Assembly (NCBI GenBank): GCA_944548615.1
Contig: OX155960.1
Span: forward strand, 35,649,790 to 35,713,789
Source: Micropterix aruncella
Taxonomy: Eukaryota > Arthropoda > Insecta > Lepidoptera > Micropterigidae
Direction of reading: 5' to 3'
DNA length: 64,000 nt
Positions 25,509 to 38,401 of this stretch are shown piece by piece. The position numbers and the translations under genes are program-made. The notes under the pieces are model-generated. The model saw only the letters and a list, made by a program, of their open reading frames with translations, had not been told where the DNA came from and made no database searches. Position 1 is the first letter of the stretch; the number at the start of each line of letters is the position of its first letter.

Positions 25509-26784
25509 ATAAATATTATAAGTTTGATAGGTATGATAGGTTATATTGCTTTAGATGTTGAAATATACCTACGTGTTACATGATATATTTTTTTTTAAAT
25601 GCAATGTTTCAATTAATAAAAATAAACGCATAATTTAAGAATAAGAATAAGAATACATTTATTTTCGAAAGTAATGTTCCAAAACGTAATTCACAAAGTC
25701 TGAATAACTAGTCCGAAGCCCGTACCAAGGCAGAATTAGTTAAAATATCCAGTCGACTCATGAATCGCGATTAAGTCGACGGATGCTATTTCTTTATTGG
25801 GAAATCAAGAGGTAGCATCGTGATGGGGACTACAAAAAATAAAAGCAATACTTGTTGTCATGTCGGATAGCTTGTCGTTGCCGCGTTCAGTTCCTATAGG
25901 CTCTCGCTTTTACTTTCATTCATTCGTGACTTTCCGCACACGGCACGGCGAAGAAAAATATAAAAGCCTCTAGGATCTCCAAGCAAATCATCCCTGAGCA
26001 AATTTACTATTGCTCGACTGTATGCTTTGGGAAATCGGTATTTCCATTTAAAATTATTGTCGGAAAGAGCATATGGATTCAATCACGGTCGATAAATCTT
26101 CCAGAATTTATGTATTATCGAAACCATTTTCATTTATCATAAACAAAACTTTACTAGATTCGATCATTTTAATGCTAAATCTGATAGGAGTTGAATTAGA
26201 TACGCAATATTTCCCCTTAAAAAAATAATAATTTTTATACCATGTCTGGATCTTGTATCTTTTTTTTCTGTTTCTTTTTTAAATTGTTTATAAACTAACT
26301 TATTCTACCGCCATATATATGTATGTTTATATAGTTTAAAAAAACTAACTTAACCTACCAAAATGTATGTTCTTGACGCTTGTTTAAATGCCTATATTTT
26401 GCTTATTTATTGGGGCCGAATATAGATTATTGCAGTCACAATCTGATAGTAGTACACCCATTTTGATATTATTATGATTCTAATAATGGAGATCTAATAT
26501 TAATTTTGCACTAAAAAAATGTCCTCCACAAGCATGGTAACCCTCGCGTGAATAAAACAAGTGCCCTAGCCACGGATCAGTCTTCGAAACCCTTTCTGGA
26601 CCCAGAGCCAGCCATAGGCATGTCAGACTGGCTCTTAAATATGGTCACCAAAAAGTAGCTGGAAAGAGATCAGGAAATCTACTGAAGGACCGTGGCCGGA
26701 ATGAGACAATCTAAAGGCCTTATAAAGCCGCTCTTCGCGAATAATTTGAAGTATTGCTCGTGAACAACTTGCTATAATACCCAA

Positions 26785-27427
26785 GCACAAAACTACACAT
26801 TTCCAGTGCAGCTTTTCGTATTATTCTGCGGTTGTATGGAATCGGTTGGGAATGGCTTTGCGATCGAAATCAATTGCAGTATTTAAGGACCACTTTAAAA
26901 GTTTATTATTAAAGGAAGATATTTAGATGTCATAATTTGATTTTATTTTAAAATAACTATTGCTAATTGGATTATTACTATTGTCTTCGTTTATTTATAA
27001 ATTTGTAACCTGATTATTTAATGTTAAATATTTTGATTTTGATTATTTTTGATTTATTATATGTAGATTATTAAATTTATGTAATTACGTTATTTTCTTT
27101 TAATATCATTTGATGTTAAATATCTTGATTTTGATTATTTCGATTTGTGTATTTATTTGATTATGATTATTTGGATTTTTGTTTTAAGATTTATATGATT
27201 TGGTTATTTTATTTTAAAAGTCATATACCTATGTATCAATAATTAATAGGTGTGTCCTGAAAACCAGGATAAGAGATATCCTGAGGATACCCCTAATTTG
27301 CAGCGTTTGTAGCTTTATTTCATAGTCTTTGTCTATTTATAGTTTTAATTTTTAATCTGTGTGTTCTTGTTTTTTTTTGTATATGTTTTTTATAACAGCT
27401 GCAAATAAATAAATAAATAAATAAAAT
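26785..27427 (+). mobile_element. Non-LTR retrotransposon 3' end with (AAAT)n tail
   Basis: The reading frame to the TAG at 26924 encodes CSFSYYSAVVWNRLGMALRS followed by VFKDHFKSLLL, the S-F-x3-A-x2-WN-x-L...FK-x-H-K-x-LL signature of Jockey/CR1-like C-termini. About 480 bp of T-rich 3' UTR follow, with repeated TTTTGATTAT words, ending in (AAAT)n at 27403-27427. This is a 5'-truncated dead copy. Its left boundary is approximate. Confidence 0.72.
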
Positions 27428-27649
27428 AACTGGGTAAAATTCAAATTGCCGTCAACATGCACCTTTAAACCATCGGAAGGAGAATCGATACTCTTTGCAG
27501 AAAACTTTGCAGAAAAACGAGAGGAAGAGAAATTATTTTACTAGTATCATGATTTAGCCAACTTAACCTTAAAATATTCTGGCCCATATGCGCTAAACTG
27601 TGATTTTAGGTTCTACTACTACTCCTGTTCTATGAGGAGAGTGAGCTTT

Positions 27650-27950
27650 GGAGCTGTCAACTACAAATACTACTATCCCAGGAATTTATAACGATATCAG
27701 ATCGTTATTTCAACCGTAAGGTGAACGCAGGGACTTAGGGACAATACAGACCAAATTCTGACTACGCCAACACGCTCGTGAGAGTCCAACGCCTTACCGC
27801 GATGCAATGGGAAGTAAACCCTGCGTGCCAACCTGGCGCTGATTTGGCCGAATTTCTTCGTCCTCCAGTCTGGCCACGGATTCGAGGTCTCTTGAGCGGT
27901 ATCTACCTGACGTAAGCGGTAATTCAGTTTGAATATATCGCGGACCAGGC
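27650..27950 (+). mobile_element. Element A, 5' part only
   Basis: It starts GTCAACTACAAATACTACTA and keeps the order AAGGTGAACGCAGGGACTTA, GAGAGTCCAACGCCTTACCG, TCCTCCAGTCTGGCCACGGA and TTCGAGGTCTCTTGAGCGGT found in other copies, then stops about 300 bp in. It most resembles the 60 kb copy. Loss of the 3' half is unusual for a retroposon and suggests later deletion. A relative of the TTCACGCGGTAAA inverted-repeat family begins right after it (27975-28014). Confidence 0.65.
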
Positions 27951-28044
27951 GAAACGTCGAGTGATACCTACAAACTTCACGCCTTTAATTCGTTTCTACC
28001 CTTCTTATAACACTAGATTCGTGAAAGACCGGTTACTATTATCA

Positions 28045-28133
28045 AATTGACACTGAGTTGACACAGGTAATTGACCCAAGTAAATGACACAAGAAATTGA
28101 CACATCGAATTGACACAAGAAACTGACACAAAT
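28045..28133. repeat. Minisatellite, 12-14 bp unit AATTGACACAAGA, about 7 copies
   Basis: Successive units read ATTGACACTG, AGTTGACACAGG, AATTGACCCAAGT, AAATGACACAAGA, AATTGACACATCG, AATTGACACAAGA and AACTGACACAAAT. The period is stable while the sequence has drifted. Confidence 0.85.
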
Positions 28134-28192
28134 AATCTATATTTTACAAAAACAAACCCATTGCCATCCGCCGTTCTCGCCAATTCCGTTTG

Positions 28193-28374
28193 CAGTGGCG
28201 GCTCGGGTGCACGAAAAAGTTGCCGGTGAAAAGCGGCGTCTCGCTGCACTCCTCAAAGGGTGGGGTGATTTAATGCGTGCAGCTTAAAAGGCGTCCGCCG
28301 CTCTCACCGGAAACTGGGCTGGGTGGAAAATATAAATAAATGCGGCAATTAATTACGACACCGAGCCGCCACTG
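28193..28374. mobile_element. hAT-like MITE with CAGTGGCGGCTCGG ends
   Basis: A 182 bp GC-rich element with inverted ends CAGTGGCGGCTCGGGTG and CACCGAGCCGCCACTG. CAGTGGC-type starts are typical of hAT-related non-autonomous elements. An 8 bp duplication is not visible in the flanks, so the superfamily is inferred. Confidence 0.6.
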
Positions 28375-28948
28375 CTGCGCAGACACTCGCTTTTGAGGTA
28401 ACCACTTGCCTACGATTTCTCTGTCAGACTAAGAGGTTGTCTTTGATTTGGCTTCCGATGGTAGCTATTGTGATTCCAACAAACGACCCATTTAAGAGCA
28501 ATCCACTCCCAGTAGGCGTTCAGCGATTTTGTAGGTTATGCGAGGGGTTTCATGCCCCAGTAAGAATCCAATAGATTAAACGTTTCCTATAGATTAAAGA
28601 CGTTGCCTCACTGGTAGTTATATTTCAGCTGTGCTATCACTAGCGTGATCGGCTATCCGAAACGATTGAAACTATGTACCTGACACGTAGTTCTTACGTC
28701 ATTCTCGTACATATGACAAGCGCCTAAGTGCGAAAATTGGGTGGCTTTGAAGGCTCAGCTGCAAAATTACAACCAGTTGAAAGAACCGCAATCGCACCGT
28801 TAAAAACTAAGGTTTCCATTGAAAAAAAGACTTGTTTCGGTCTTACTCTGTTTTAAGCCTTTGAGGACCTTTCAGAAGCCATCACGTTAAAAAAAGAGCA
28901 ATTCCACTTGCTATACTTAAAAAACAATGCTTGGACAAAACGGTCGTA

Positions 28949-28982
<34 letters not shown>

Positions 28983-31540
28983 TTACACACATTAAAATAG
29001 TTTTTAAAGTTTGAAATCTACCTTGCTGGAGTGATGCCCGTACTAAGGTATATTTTATGTATTGTTTTTTCCTTTTTTTAGTTGGTAAGTGTAACATTAT
29101 GTAAAATTGCCTAAATATGCCTAAATATATTGCCTATATTTACACAAAATAACTTAACATATTTTTATTATAATATAAATGTTATAATTTGTTAAACATA
29201 TATACACATACACATATATGCATATATCCATACATATACATACACATACATATATACATCTATACAAATACATCTATATATAATTTTTTCCATAATACGA
29301 ATTACAAGCTACAAAAAAAATCATTATCCTAGCACAAAAACATTTTACAATAAGTGTACATATTATACCTAGCTTAGAAAGGAATTTCATCTCTTTGACA
29401 TGTTGGTTTACCACCTCACTAGGTATTAACCTGTGTTGAGGTGGTACTAATATCGTAAAATTATTTTGAGGCTATACATATACATATACATATGCTTTAC
29501 ATCTACTATACATATACATATACATATGCATTTGGATGCTATTACTTTCCAAAACTGCATCTTAAATGACATTAATAGGTCTTGAATTGGTAAAAGTTGA
29601 ATTAGTAAATGAAAATCTGATTTCGCATAGTACATACAAATATACTAGGTGAGTTTATAACGTTGCACCAGTGCAGAAGGTTATTCTGTAAGCGAAACAT
29701 AACAACTTTCGGTATTTAACTAAATTGATTATTCCATCAAAAAAAGTTTTATTTGGTACTATTAAAAGTCCTATTTCTGATCACGTACAAAGCCAACTCT
29801 TTCACAAGTTTCCTAAACAATGGGTCAAATTGATAATCGACAAACCCTCTAACGTAGGCTACGAATATTACAAGGAATGCAATAATTATAAAGTTGGTGA
29901 CCACTTTATGAACGCCTAACACTGGTGTTATCCGGGTCTAGCGTATTCGATTATAGTTGAGATTGCCTTCCGAAATCGCCTAATAAATACTCTTAATAAA
30001 CTGTCGGTCGGTCGTCCGCGTCGTGGTCCTTTTGGTCTTCGGCTGTGCACTATAAGCAGTTAGTGTATAGCTTAATTATAAAGGAAGGGTTATAAATTTG
30101 GCACTAATTAACTCTTTGGTAGAGAAAAGGGTCTCCAAGTCTATTATCGGGCTGGATACTTCAAGAAATATACGAGTGTCTAAGCAATGTTTCCTAAACT
30201 GTTTCCTATCTGAGTCCCTCTTAATTCTTATTGATAATTTCATGACATATTTATTTTTTAAGGTTACCAAATTCAATGACTCGATAAGTAGACAGTCAAT
30301 GAATTTCAAAGCGGTTCTTCAACTAGATATCTATGTAAAGAGTGAACACTTTAATCGTGTATAATTTTAACCTTACAATAATTCGATCCATAGCAAGCTG
30401 ATACTATTATCTTTATCTACTACTGATAATGGACTCGAGTCTAATTTCGTAACTACATTTACAGGGTGAACTTGTAAGTACTGGCAACACTGAAGCACAT
30501 GATTAAGAACATAATTATGAATAGAACTTTGTATTTCTGTTATGTTTTTGGATAATAGATGGGTTTCTTTATTGAAATATATTTTCAAGGTATGAACATA
30601 AATTATGAATAGAAATTTGTATTTTTGTTGTAACTGTAAAATGTTGGTATAACTACAAAACGTTTGCATAATCGCCAAAACGCCGAGTTACTCAAGCTTG
30701 AACGAATGCAATCGAGTATAAGTAATCAAAACCTACTACGACTACGTTCAGACAAAAATATGCTTGATATTTTAATCGGTAGGTGACTCAGAGCTCGATA
30801 GTAAGTAAAATAGCATAATATTCGTAATGGACTTTACCTCATTCAAACCCCACCTTATGTCTTCTGTCGTCTAAGGCATTCTGAAGTAACCTCTTTTTGT
30901 GGTCGTTATTTTACTTGTTTGTGCAGAAATTGTAAAAGTACATAGTTTTAATATACAATGCATCTTCCTAATATTTTATTATCAGCAGTCTTCATAAATT
31001 CATAAAATAAAGCTGAATATGTCTGTTTTTTTTCAATGTGGGTTTTATGTATTGGTCTTTAAATGAAATGAATATTAAATTCTTTAAAAAAAATCTATTA
31101 ATTTTTTGACCTGCGAGTGGATCAATAAACACATTTTTCCCACTTCTCACATTGAACCGTACTCTGTCAAAAAAAATGTTTTGGCTTAATAAAAAAGATA
31201 GCATTATTAAAAATTCTCTTTTTGGGCTTTCTATACAATTGAAATATGAATTCATAATTACATTTTAACTAGTGATAGTGGGGTAGAAGTTATGGGTTAC
31301 TATTGTTTCTAAAATATTTGTGCCCAGGGTTGTAGTAAGTTTCGAAAAGTTGCCCTTCAATTATTATCACTCTCAGATTTTGTTATTATTTAAGACATTG
31401 TGGCTAATATGAAAACAAGTTCACTGAATCGTGAGCATTGATCCGGCGTCTTTGAAATATTGAACTGCCAGTGAAGCATACCCATCTTTTATGCACATGT
31501 GTGTATACAAAGTGCTCTAACTTTTTTTTCTTTTTTGCAG

Positions 31541-31699
31541 CAAATAATCGGCGACAGTTATTATTCACCTTCCGGCCAGTGCGCGTGTAATAGTTCGGAA
31601 ATGTTACGTCTGATCGCTTTGGCTCCAGAACTTCGAGGACCTCAGGGAGTAAGAGGTCCTCATGGTGCAGACGGCAGGGCAGGCACACCGGGCATAACG
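31541..31699 (+). CDS. Mp: Multiplexin-like collagen, internal exon 2 in window
   Basis: 159 bp, 53 codons, phase 0/0, acceptor TTTTTTGCAG and donor GTAAGG. The first ~32 residues are non-collagenous (QIIGDSYYSPSGQCACNSSE, then LRLIALAPEL), and after them collagen repeats resume (RGPQGVRGPHGADGRAGTPG). It carries the only cysteines seen in the window's exons (residues 14 and 16, CAC), candidates for interchain disulfides, followed directly by an N-glycosylation sequon NSS. It continues the hinge begun in the previous exon. Confidence 0.85.
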
Positions 31700-32145
31700 G
31701 TAAGGTTTCGAATCCGCTTTTATCCTTTATTGTTTAGTTCCTGACCTGTAGTCGTTTTGGATATAAATTCATTTGGCTGTAAAGTCTTATCGAGAGACAC
31801 TATTGACTTATTGTCTCGCTTAGCTGAGAAATAAACTAGGGGTGCAAAATAGCCTCATTTACGAGACCATAAAGATCATAAACAAAACTGTATACTGTGA
31901 TCGTAAACATAACGACAAGAGTTTTACATCTATAATTCTTAGTATAAAGTAGAATAATAAAGTCTTCGAGAAACTGGACGTTTTATTAAATTAAAGGATA
32001 ATTTCAAATGAGTAGCAACTATATCAAAATATGTAGATCTGGTGATAGAGACGCTGTCGATCAGAGATGTTCTTTATCTCTCATCTGTCGTCTTTTTATC
32101 TTCTTTATCTCTATATGTCATCTCTCAAGTATACCTTTCTTCTAG
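31700..32145 (+). other. Collagen intron 2 (446 bp)
   Basis: Starts GTAAGG and ends in a pyrimidine-rich CTTTCTTCTAG. AT-rich; nothing else was recognised. Confidence 0.85.
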
Positions 32146-32343
32146 GGTCAACCCGGAATGTCCGGTGAACGGGGTCCACATGGCCCTAAGGGGGATCGTG
32201 GCGACCGTGGTGACTCCGGGCCCGTCGGTCCCGAAGGCCGCACGGGCCCAAAGGGGGAGCCCGGCGTCGACGGAAAGCCTGGAACTCAAGGGCCCCGTGG
32301 TCCTCCAGGTCCCCCAGGGCAGGTGGACTTCGCTAGCATGGAT
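32146..32343 (+). CDS. Mp: Multiplexin-like collagen, internal exon 3 in window
   Basis: 198 bp, 66 codons, phase 0/0, acceptor TTCTAG and donor GTAAGT. It encodes twenty uninterrupted Gly-X-Y triplets from [10 protein letters not shown] to GPPGPPGQV, then DFASMD, the start of the next interruption. Residues 18-24 read RGDRGDS, two overlapping RGD integrin-type motifs inside the triple helix. The GC content is far above the introns. Other-frame ORFs across this exon on both strands are shadows. Confidence 0.9.
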
Positions 32344-33039
32344 GTAAGTACTCCATTTTATTATATTTAATATAATTTTTAAAAATAAACATTTTAATAT
32401 AAACAAAACAAACAAAATAGTTGTAACAATATCATTAGTTATTTAGACGCGTAAGTATGAAATAATTTGTAGTCGTTGTATTTTGGTTTGGTTTATTTTT
32501 AACACATATAAATGCCAATTCGCCTTTGATTATGTCATTATTTTTGTTAATAACGTGCAAATGCCTATTTTAAATATGGCAGCTTATTTAAAAAGGCTGA
32601 CAGCTTGTTATATAAATTATTAAAGATATATAGCAGCTATTACACTAGTTCAAATAAATTCGAAACCAAAGGCTATTTTATAGTCTATAAAAGATGGTCT
32701 AAATTGAGCGAATTCATAACTAGGTAGCTAAAAAATAGTTTTTTTTTTAATGTTTGATAGGAGAATAGTTATAAAAGAGTGCAACTTCTTTTTTCTCTAC
32801 CAAAACCTAATTAAAGATATAATTATAATCGGTTTTTAAGCCCTCAAATGATAAAACGATGCCATTTACGTAAGCCGTATTCGGAAAGAAATACTTGTAA
32901 GTATTTATTAAAGCATATGGCGATACAAGACAAAATACAGGTGCTAAAACTTTATAAATTAATTCAAAGCAACACTTGGCTTTCTTCTTGAATTCTATGT
33001 AGGCTTGCCTATAAAAAGGTCAATATATATATAATATAC

Positions 33040-33900
33040 AATTACCGAAAAACCGTTTAGTCGAAAATTATCGGAATAGTTATATGTATATCAAAAGTGT
33101 TTTTACAAAATACTGCAACCTAGTATTTCCTATGTATAACCTAGTATAGCTGCAACCTAGTATAACCTAGCTTTTCGTCATAAAAAAACTCGAGAAAAAA
33201 CTTCTCCGGAAGGGCTCGCCCTGGTACTGAAATGAATTATTACTTCGAGCCAAACGTAAGCCAGTAAATGAGTAAATGATCGATTTGATAAAATATGTCA
33301 AGCTTACAGGTTGCATCGTTTTGTAGTGTCAGACTTTGCGTAAATCAAAATCCGCGGATACAATCTTATGTATATCATGCTTTATGTATATCGTATCTCC
33401 TAAAAAACATATAACATATAAAACATATATGATACACTCTTATATGGGGAATCGATTAAACCGTATTTTCGCAAAACGTTGCATCATCTTGTTATTTCAG
33501 GGCAGAGGTAACAGATGTGTTTTTACAAAATGCTTAAACCTACTGTTAGAGCGTTTTATCCTATCAAACGATGACGTATTCGCCGGAAGTGCTCGCCCTG
33601 GTACCGAAACGTATAATTACTACAATTTCTCATGGCGAACTTCCCGTGTATCAAAAGCCTCTGATACAGCCGCCGTTGGTAGATTTACAATTTATTGTAT
33701 GATTCCTAAATTAGAGGAAATGATAATTTGACAATATACTGCGACCTTCAGAGTTGCAGCATTTTATAGTAAAAAATATCAGTTTTTACGGGTTACCTCG
33801 AATCGTATCTCCTAAAGGAAAAATAATAAATAAATAATAATCACATCATTTGAGGAGAAGAGTCGTATTTCCGCAAAATGTTTCGAGCCGGGTTGCGTTA
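33040..33900. repeat. Divergent long-period tandem repeat
   Basis: Words such as CCGGAAG.GCTCGCCCTGGTAC, TATCGTATCTCCTAAA and TTACAAAATACTGCAACCTA recur at spacings of roughly 350-450 bp (around 33207 and 33580; 33389 and 33805), and AACCTAGTAT is locally triplicated at 33117-33170. The copies are too decayed to set exact borders. Confidence 0.5.
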
Positions 33901-35029
33901 TTTCTTTATTAGAGTGCGTTTTATCAGTTATCCTTCTCATCTCGTTCCTTGTCTGTATCTCCTTTGACCTTACTCGGATATATAGATTATATATTTTTTA
34001 TTATTGCTGTATTATTTCATGCACTATTTATTGAATCATCGTTTTCATATCTCTTACTTTCTTTGAATACGAATATCAGAGGTTGCCACAAGTAATTACA
34101 CAATCGAACTACTCCTCGGCATTGTAAAATCGCTTTACCCTTTAGAACCAATTTAGTGGGATTAAATTGTTGGCCTGATTGTGATCCATTCCCCTATTGC
34201 AAGTTTAATCGTTGTAGATGCACAAATCTGCCTAGCTCGGCTAATAAGGGATAAAGTAGGGCGGAACAAGGCATAGTGAGGCGGCGCGGCAGCCACGCAA
34301 CTTACTTAGTTTCGAATAATTGCCGCTTCGGAAACACGGCAAAAGTTGACTACGGCGAAACAGGCAGTTAATCGAGGCTACGCTTCGGGGAGGGGGAGGG
34401 AAAGTTTATTAGAGCAATCTACTCTGTTTGCTGAATTCGGCGACAAAACTAGCACGATAGAATGTGTAATAGCAATGTTAATTTCTATACTAAAGTCTAA
34501 AATATTTTAGATTTGGAAAGCTACTAATTCAGTCGTTTTAGATTACAATATAACCGAAGTTTTGAGATATTTTTTTTTATTTCATTTACTAACAGTAGAC
34601 TTTACCTTATCAATTTTGCTGAACATTCAAGAAACATTTCAATTACATTTTGATGATTTTAACACGAGAAATATCCCGACAAAGTGGGTAGTTTTTTTAT
34701 AAAACAGGATCGCTATAAATCTAATGTGTATAGAGCTAATCACATTTTGAGCTCGGCGGAGCGAAATATACTCCACGTGGAGCCTTTTTACGTGACTCCA
34801 TGTATACTTTATTGCCTACAGGTTCTACAGCCAGCTCTCACCAGATGCTATTTGCAAAATCCAGGAAGGTCGGGTCTCACATGTTTCCGCTATATCTACC
34901 GACTAATATCCTGGGTCCTCTCATCTTGCGAATGATGCTGGATATGCATACACATGATCTGCTGTCTCTTCATACCGTAGCCCCGACAAGTAGTCTCACC
35001 CGCGATATATAGGTGTCTGTTGAGCCTAA

Positions 35030-36720
35030 GTTTGGCCGGTATTTACTGGCCGGGCGTCGCCCTTGCTACCAGTAGTTACCATTAAAGACAATGGTAATAA
35101 TTACCAGTAATTACCAGTAGTTACCAGTAATTACCAGTAATTATCAGTAATTGCCAGTAATTACCAGTAACACTATGGTAATCACTTGCAGAGTCTTTTT
35201 GACTTTTGTGTACCCTTCGCGATGCTTATATTTTTGGATTCCTCGTCGAATTCTAAGACACGAATTTTTAGGGTAAAATGGGTTTGGTACTGTATTTAAG
35301 GATATAGGGGGCGAAAACCCCCTCGCCGTTCCCTCTAAACCTTCGTGCAACGAAAACTCATTTTCACATTTTCAATCGATAGTACGAGCAATGTCAAATC
35401 GTTTAAGATTGTGATAGTTCAAATCTCATACAATTTGGATTTTTATGTAATTTTAATAGTTTCAAAAATAGTACGCCATCTATTGCAAACTTCCCAAACT
35501 ATGTCGACATACACTATCAGACAAATCTTTGACGTCTCTCGCGTAATTCGACATTTAATCGCAAGATGGCGCTCTACCTCTCTTGAAGGTAATTTTAGGC
35601 GCTACCAAATATCGGAAGATCAGACTCGCAAAACGCCAACTAGTGGGAAAAAAACAACGAAAATTAAAAAAAAAAAAGCTATCATTTTCCCCGGAAAAAA
35701 AAATCTCGGGCTGGTCTTTACTGGCTCGACGTCCCGCTTGTTACCAGTAAAGACTATGGTAATCACATGCAGATTACCAGTAAAGACTATGGTAATCAAT
35801 CACCTGCAGATGTTTTTGACTGTTGCGGTACGGTCGGTATCTCTATATTTTTGGATTCCTTATCGAAATCTAAGACACGAATGTACTATAGGAAGTAAGT
35901 GGGTTGATATTGAAATAAAGGAGATATACAAAATGCCCTATATATCGGCAACGGCGAGTCATAGAGAGACGCTGTTTGGACCGACGGATATGTAATTTTG
36001 AGCGCTACGAAATTTCAGAAAATGGGGCTTGCGTGGTGCCATCTAGCAGCGAAAATTTTTAACTAAAAATTTCAAAATCTCTATATATACCAAGGAAAAA
36101 AACCTCAAACTTCAGACAACGTGCTGTTTGGCTGGTCTTTACTGGCCGGGCGTCGCGCTTGTTACCAGTAATTACCAGTAAAGACATAAATCATCTTCAG
36201 AATTTTTTTACTTCTGAGAAACCCTCGCGATGCTTATATTTTTGGATTCCTTATCGAAATCTAAAACACGAATGTATGGGGAGTAAGGGGGTTGATATTG
36301 AAATAAAGGAGATAGAGGGCGAAATCCTTCGTTCACGGAACGCCTTGTATCTCGGCGACGTGACGGCGCGTCGTAGAGAGACGCTGTTTCGATTGACGGA
36401 TGGGTAGTTTTGAGCGCTACGAATATATCGTAAGATCGGATTCGCGTGATGCTATCTAGTGAGGAAGATTTCAACTGAAATTTAAAAAAAAACTAAATTC
36501 ACAGAAAAAAAAATCTCGAAAAATATGAGTAGCTCGGAATGGAGAACGAGCTCTGAATGGAGAACGGAATGGAGAACGATAAGCCGTACATTTCGTCAGA
36601 ACATATTATTCACCAAACCTTTTTTTTTACTTTTGCAGCACTCTCGCTATCTCTATATTTTTGGGTTCCTTATCGAAATCTGAGATAAAAATGTATGGGC
36701 AGAAAGGGGCGGATTTGTGT
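35030..36720. repeat. Complex higher-order tandem repeat, ~400 bp period, with TTACCAGTAA decamers
   Basis: Four copies of ATATTTTTGGATTCCT (35228, 35845, 36236 and, diverged, 36654), each followed by TATCGAAATCTAAGACACGA or a relative, mark the period. Three are preceded by GGTCTTTACTGGCCGGGCGTC-like sequence and TTACCAGTAA words. At 35101-35170 the decamer TTACCAGTAA runs seven times exactly in phase. Frames of 60-216 codons across the array (35345-35995, 36159-36407) follow the repeat and look non-coding. A C14 run lies at ~36730. Confidence 0.75.
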
Positions 36721-37439
36721 CCGTTTGTAACCCCCCCCCCCCCCATCCCCCGGAAACGTTTCTTCCCAGTCTGTCGGCTTTCACATTTCCCTGAATTCCA
36801 CTACATTTTTTAGGTAACCAATATTAAGCTAACTATTTATTTGTGAGATGCGTCTAATAAGGATAGATTTTTTTAGTACCTGCAGCACTGATCGACTATC
36901 TGAGAATATTTCGATAAACTTACCTTATATCTCCAATTGCCTTATATCTCCGATTCCAATTGTTTTCGCTTGTTAGGTTATGGCACGCAATCCTCGTGCC
37001 TCGGTCATTCTTTGGCCCTTCTCAAGAGATTAGGTCCTGGCTCCCTTCGTTCATCTGTGTCATCTGATCAGACATACGTATATAAGGTTACCTTTCCCAT
37101 CGTAGTGTCAGTGTTAAATTTACTGCTAAGAAAAGTATAGGCTTCTTTACCCTTCGGATATATGCTGCACGTTTTCCTGAACATGTACTCGGGTACGAAC
37201 TTGTCTGAGTTCAACTGTAGTAGCAGTATCTCGGTCCTTGTTCTTTGTCTTGTTGTTTGGCTGTGGTTATTATAAAGGCCTACCTAATATATTCGTATTG
37301 CCTATGTAGCAGAATCCTGTGTCATAGATAGATTTAGCGGCGTAATAAGGCTGCGATAATCACAAGAGCCCCTTAGGTCGTTCTTGTGGCACTGTTTTCC
37401 CCTCGCATGCCAGTTTATGCTCCGTTGACAGTTTCTTGG

Positions 37440-38160
37440 CAAGCCTATATGTTACCATCGGTCTTATCATTGCTGTGTATAGAAATTCAGCATTTCTGAG
37501 AAAGAGGCCCTCAGTGGCCCTGGGAATAAATGACGCGCTTCAAATCCTTGTCATTTTCAAGACAGAGCCAGGTCCAAGTGAACAAGGGTAAGGAATACGC
37601 CTCCTGATCGGGGTTTGCTACATTTATTTTTCCCCAATCGCGATCGATCTTCGTGCTCACGAACGCAGATTCAAAAGTTCATTTCGTGTACGGCAGCGTT
37701 AATATCATCTCTAACCTGGTAAACAACGTGATGATTGATGATTGATGATAATAACATTACGTAGTAAGGGTTAAGCTCGTGGGTCCTTATATTCGAATGT
37801 GTTTTATGTTAACAATAGGATTTTCGCATTGTATAGGCATAATCCTTTTGTCAGCCGGAATTCAGAAGCCATGCAAAGATGTTTTCTTAGCCATCACGCT
37901 AATACCATATAATATCGGTTTTATTATTGCCGTGTATATAAATGCGGTTTTTGTGAGGGAGACGACAACAATTGGGAATAAATATTGCGCTACAAATTCT
38001 TATCATTTTTAAGACAGAGCCAGGTCCAAATAAACACGGGTAAGGAATACGCCTCCTGATCGGGGTTTGCGGTAGGCCGCATCTGTCGCATCCGTATCCG
38101 TCTGTGTGTCCCTACCTTTATCGTTCCCCAATCGCGATCAATCAGCTCCGCGGCCACGGA
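37440..38160. repeat. Diverged direct duplication, ~452 bp offset
   Basis: GACAGAGCCAGGTCCAA, AAGGAATACGCCTCCTGATC and CCCCAATCGCGATC occur in the same order at 37561-37650 and 38013-38140. Similarity extends upstream (ATCGGT.TTATCATTGC.GTGTATA at ~37457 and ~37914). The frame at 37779-38012 lies across the second copy and is probably not a gene. Confidence 0.7.
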
Positions 38161-38401
38161 CGCGGAGCCATTTGGCTGTATCGTTAACCGCTAACGGAGA
38201 ATAAAGTACCTTTTGTAAGACGATCCTGGGTAAGGTGTGAAGGTGAAGTGAGGTTTCATGGCGTCGTTTTCATTAGAGCGCATTTATAATTCCGTATCCG
38301 AAACGGCAGCGAGATAGCCGTCGTCGCCTGCCAGTGCTTAACGGGCTTTACTCACAGGAAATTGGATATCGAGCAGTGAGCGCCGCCGCGCGTAACCAGG
38401 T

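Larger units (their letters stand above)
21063..31540 (+). other. Collagen intron 1 (10.5 kb), repeat-filled
   Basis: Bounded by GTAAGT and TTTTTTGCAG. It contains foldback MITE copy 2, a minus-strand RT remnant (23.1-23.7 kb), a TTAA-flanked MITE (25.2 kb), a retrotransposon 3' end (26.8-27.4 kb), an element A fragment (27.65 kb), a 13 bp minisatellite and a hAT-like MITE (28.0-28.4 kb). Nothing was recognised at 21.7-23.1, 25.5-26.7 and 28.4-31.5 kb apart from (TTA)n at 28949-28982 and TACA/TATA-rich runs at 29192-29290 and 29475-29530. No further exon was found, though a micro-exon cannot be excluded. Confidence 0.75.

Noticed and set aside
32042..32347. Alternative + frame across collagen exon 3
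   Set aside because: It begins in the intron and reads a different frame from the spliced Gly-X-Y frame.
35345..35995. 216-codon frame in the 35-36.7 kb repeat
   Set aside because: It runs across repeat units, contains poly-Lys from an A-run, and repeats its own words; low-complexity repeat rather than a gene.
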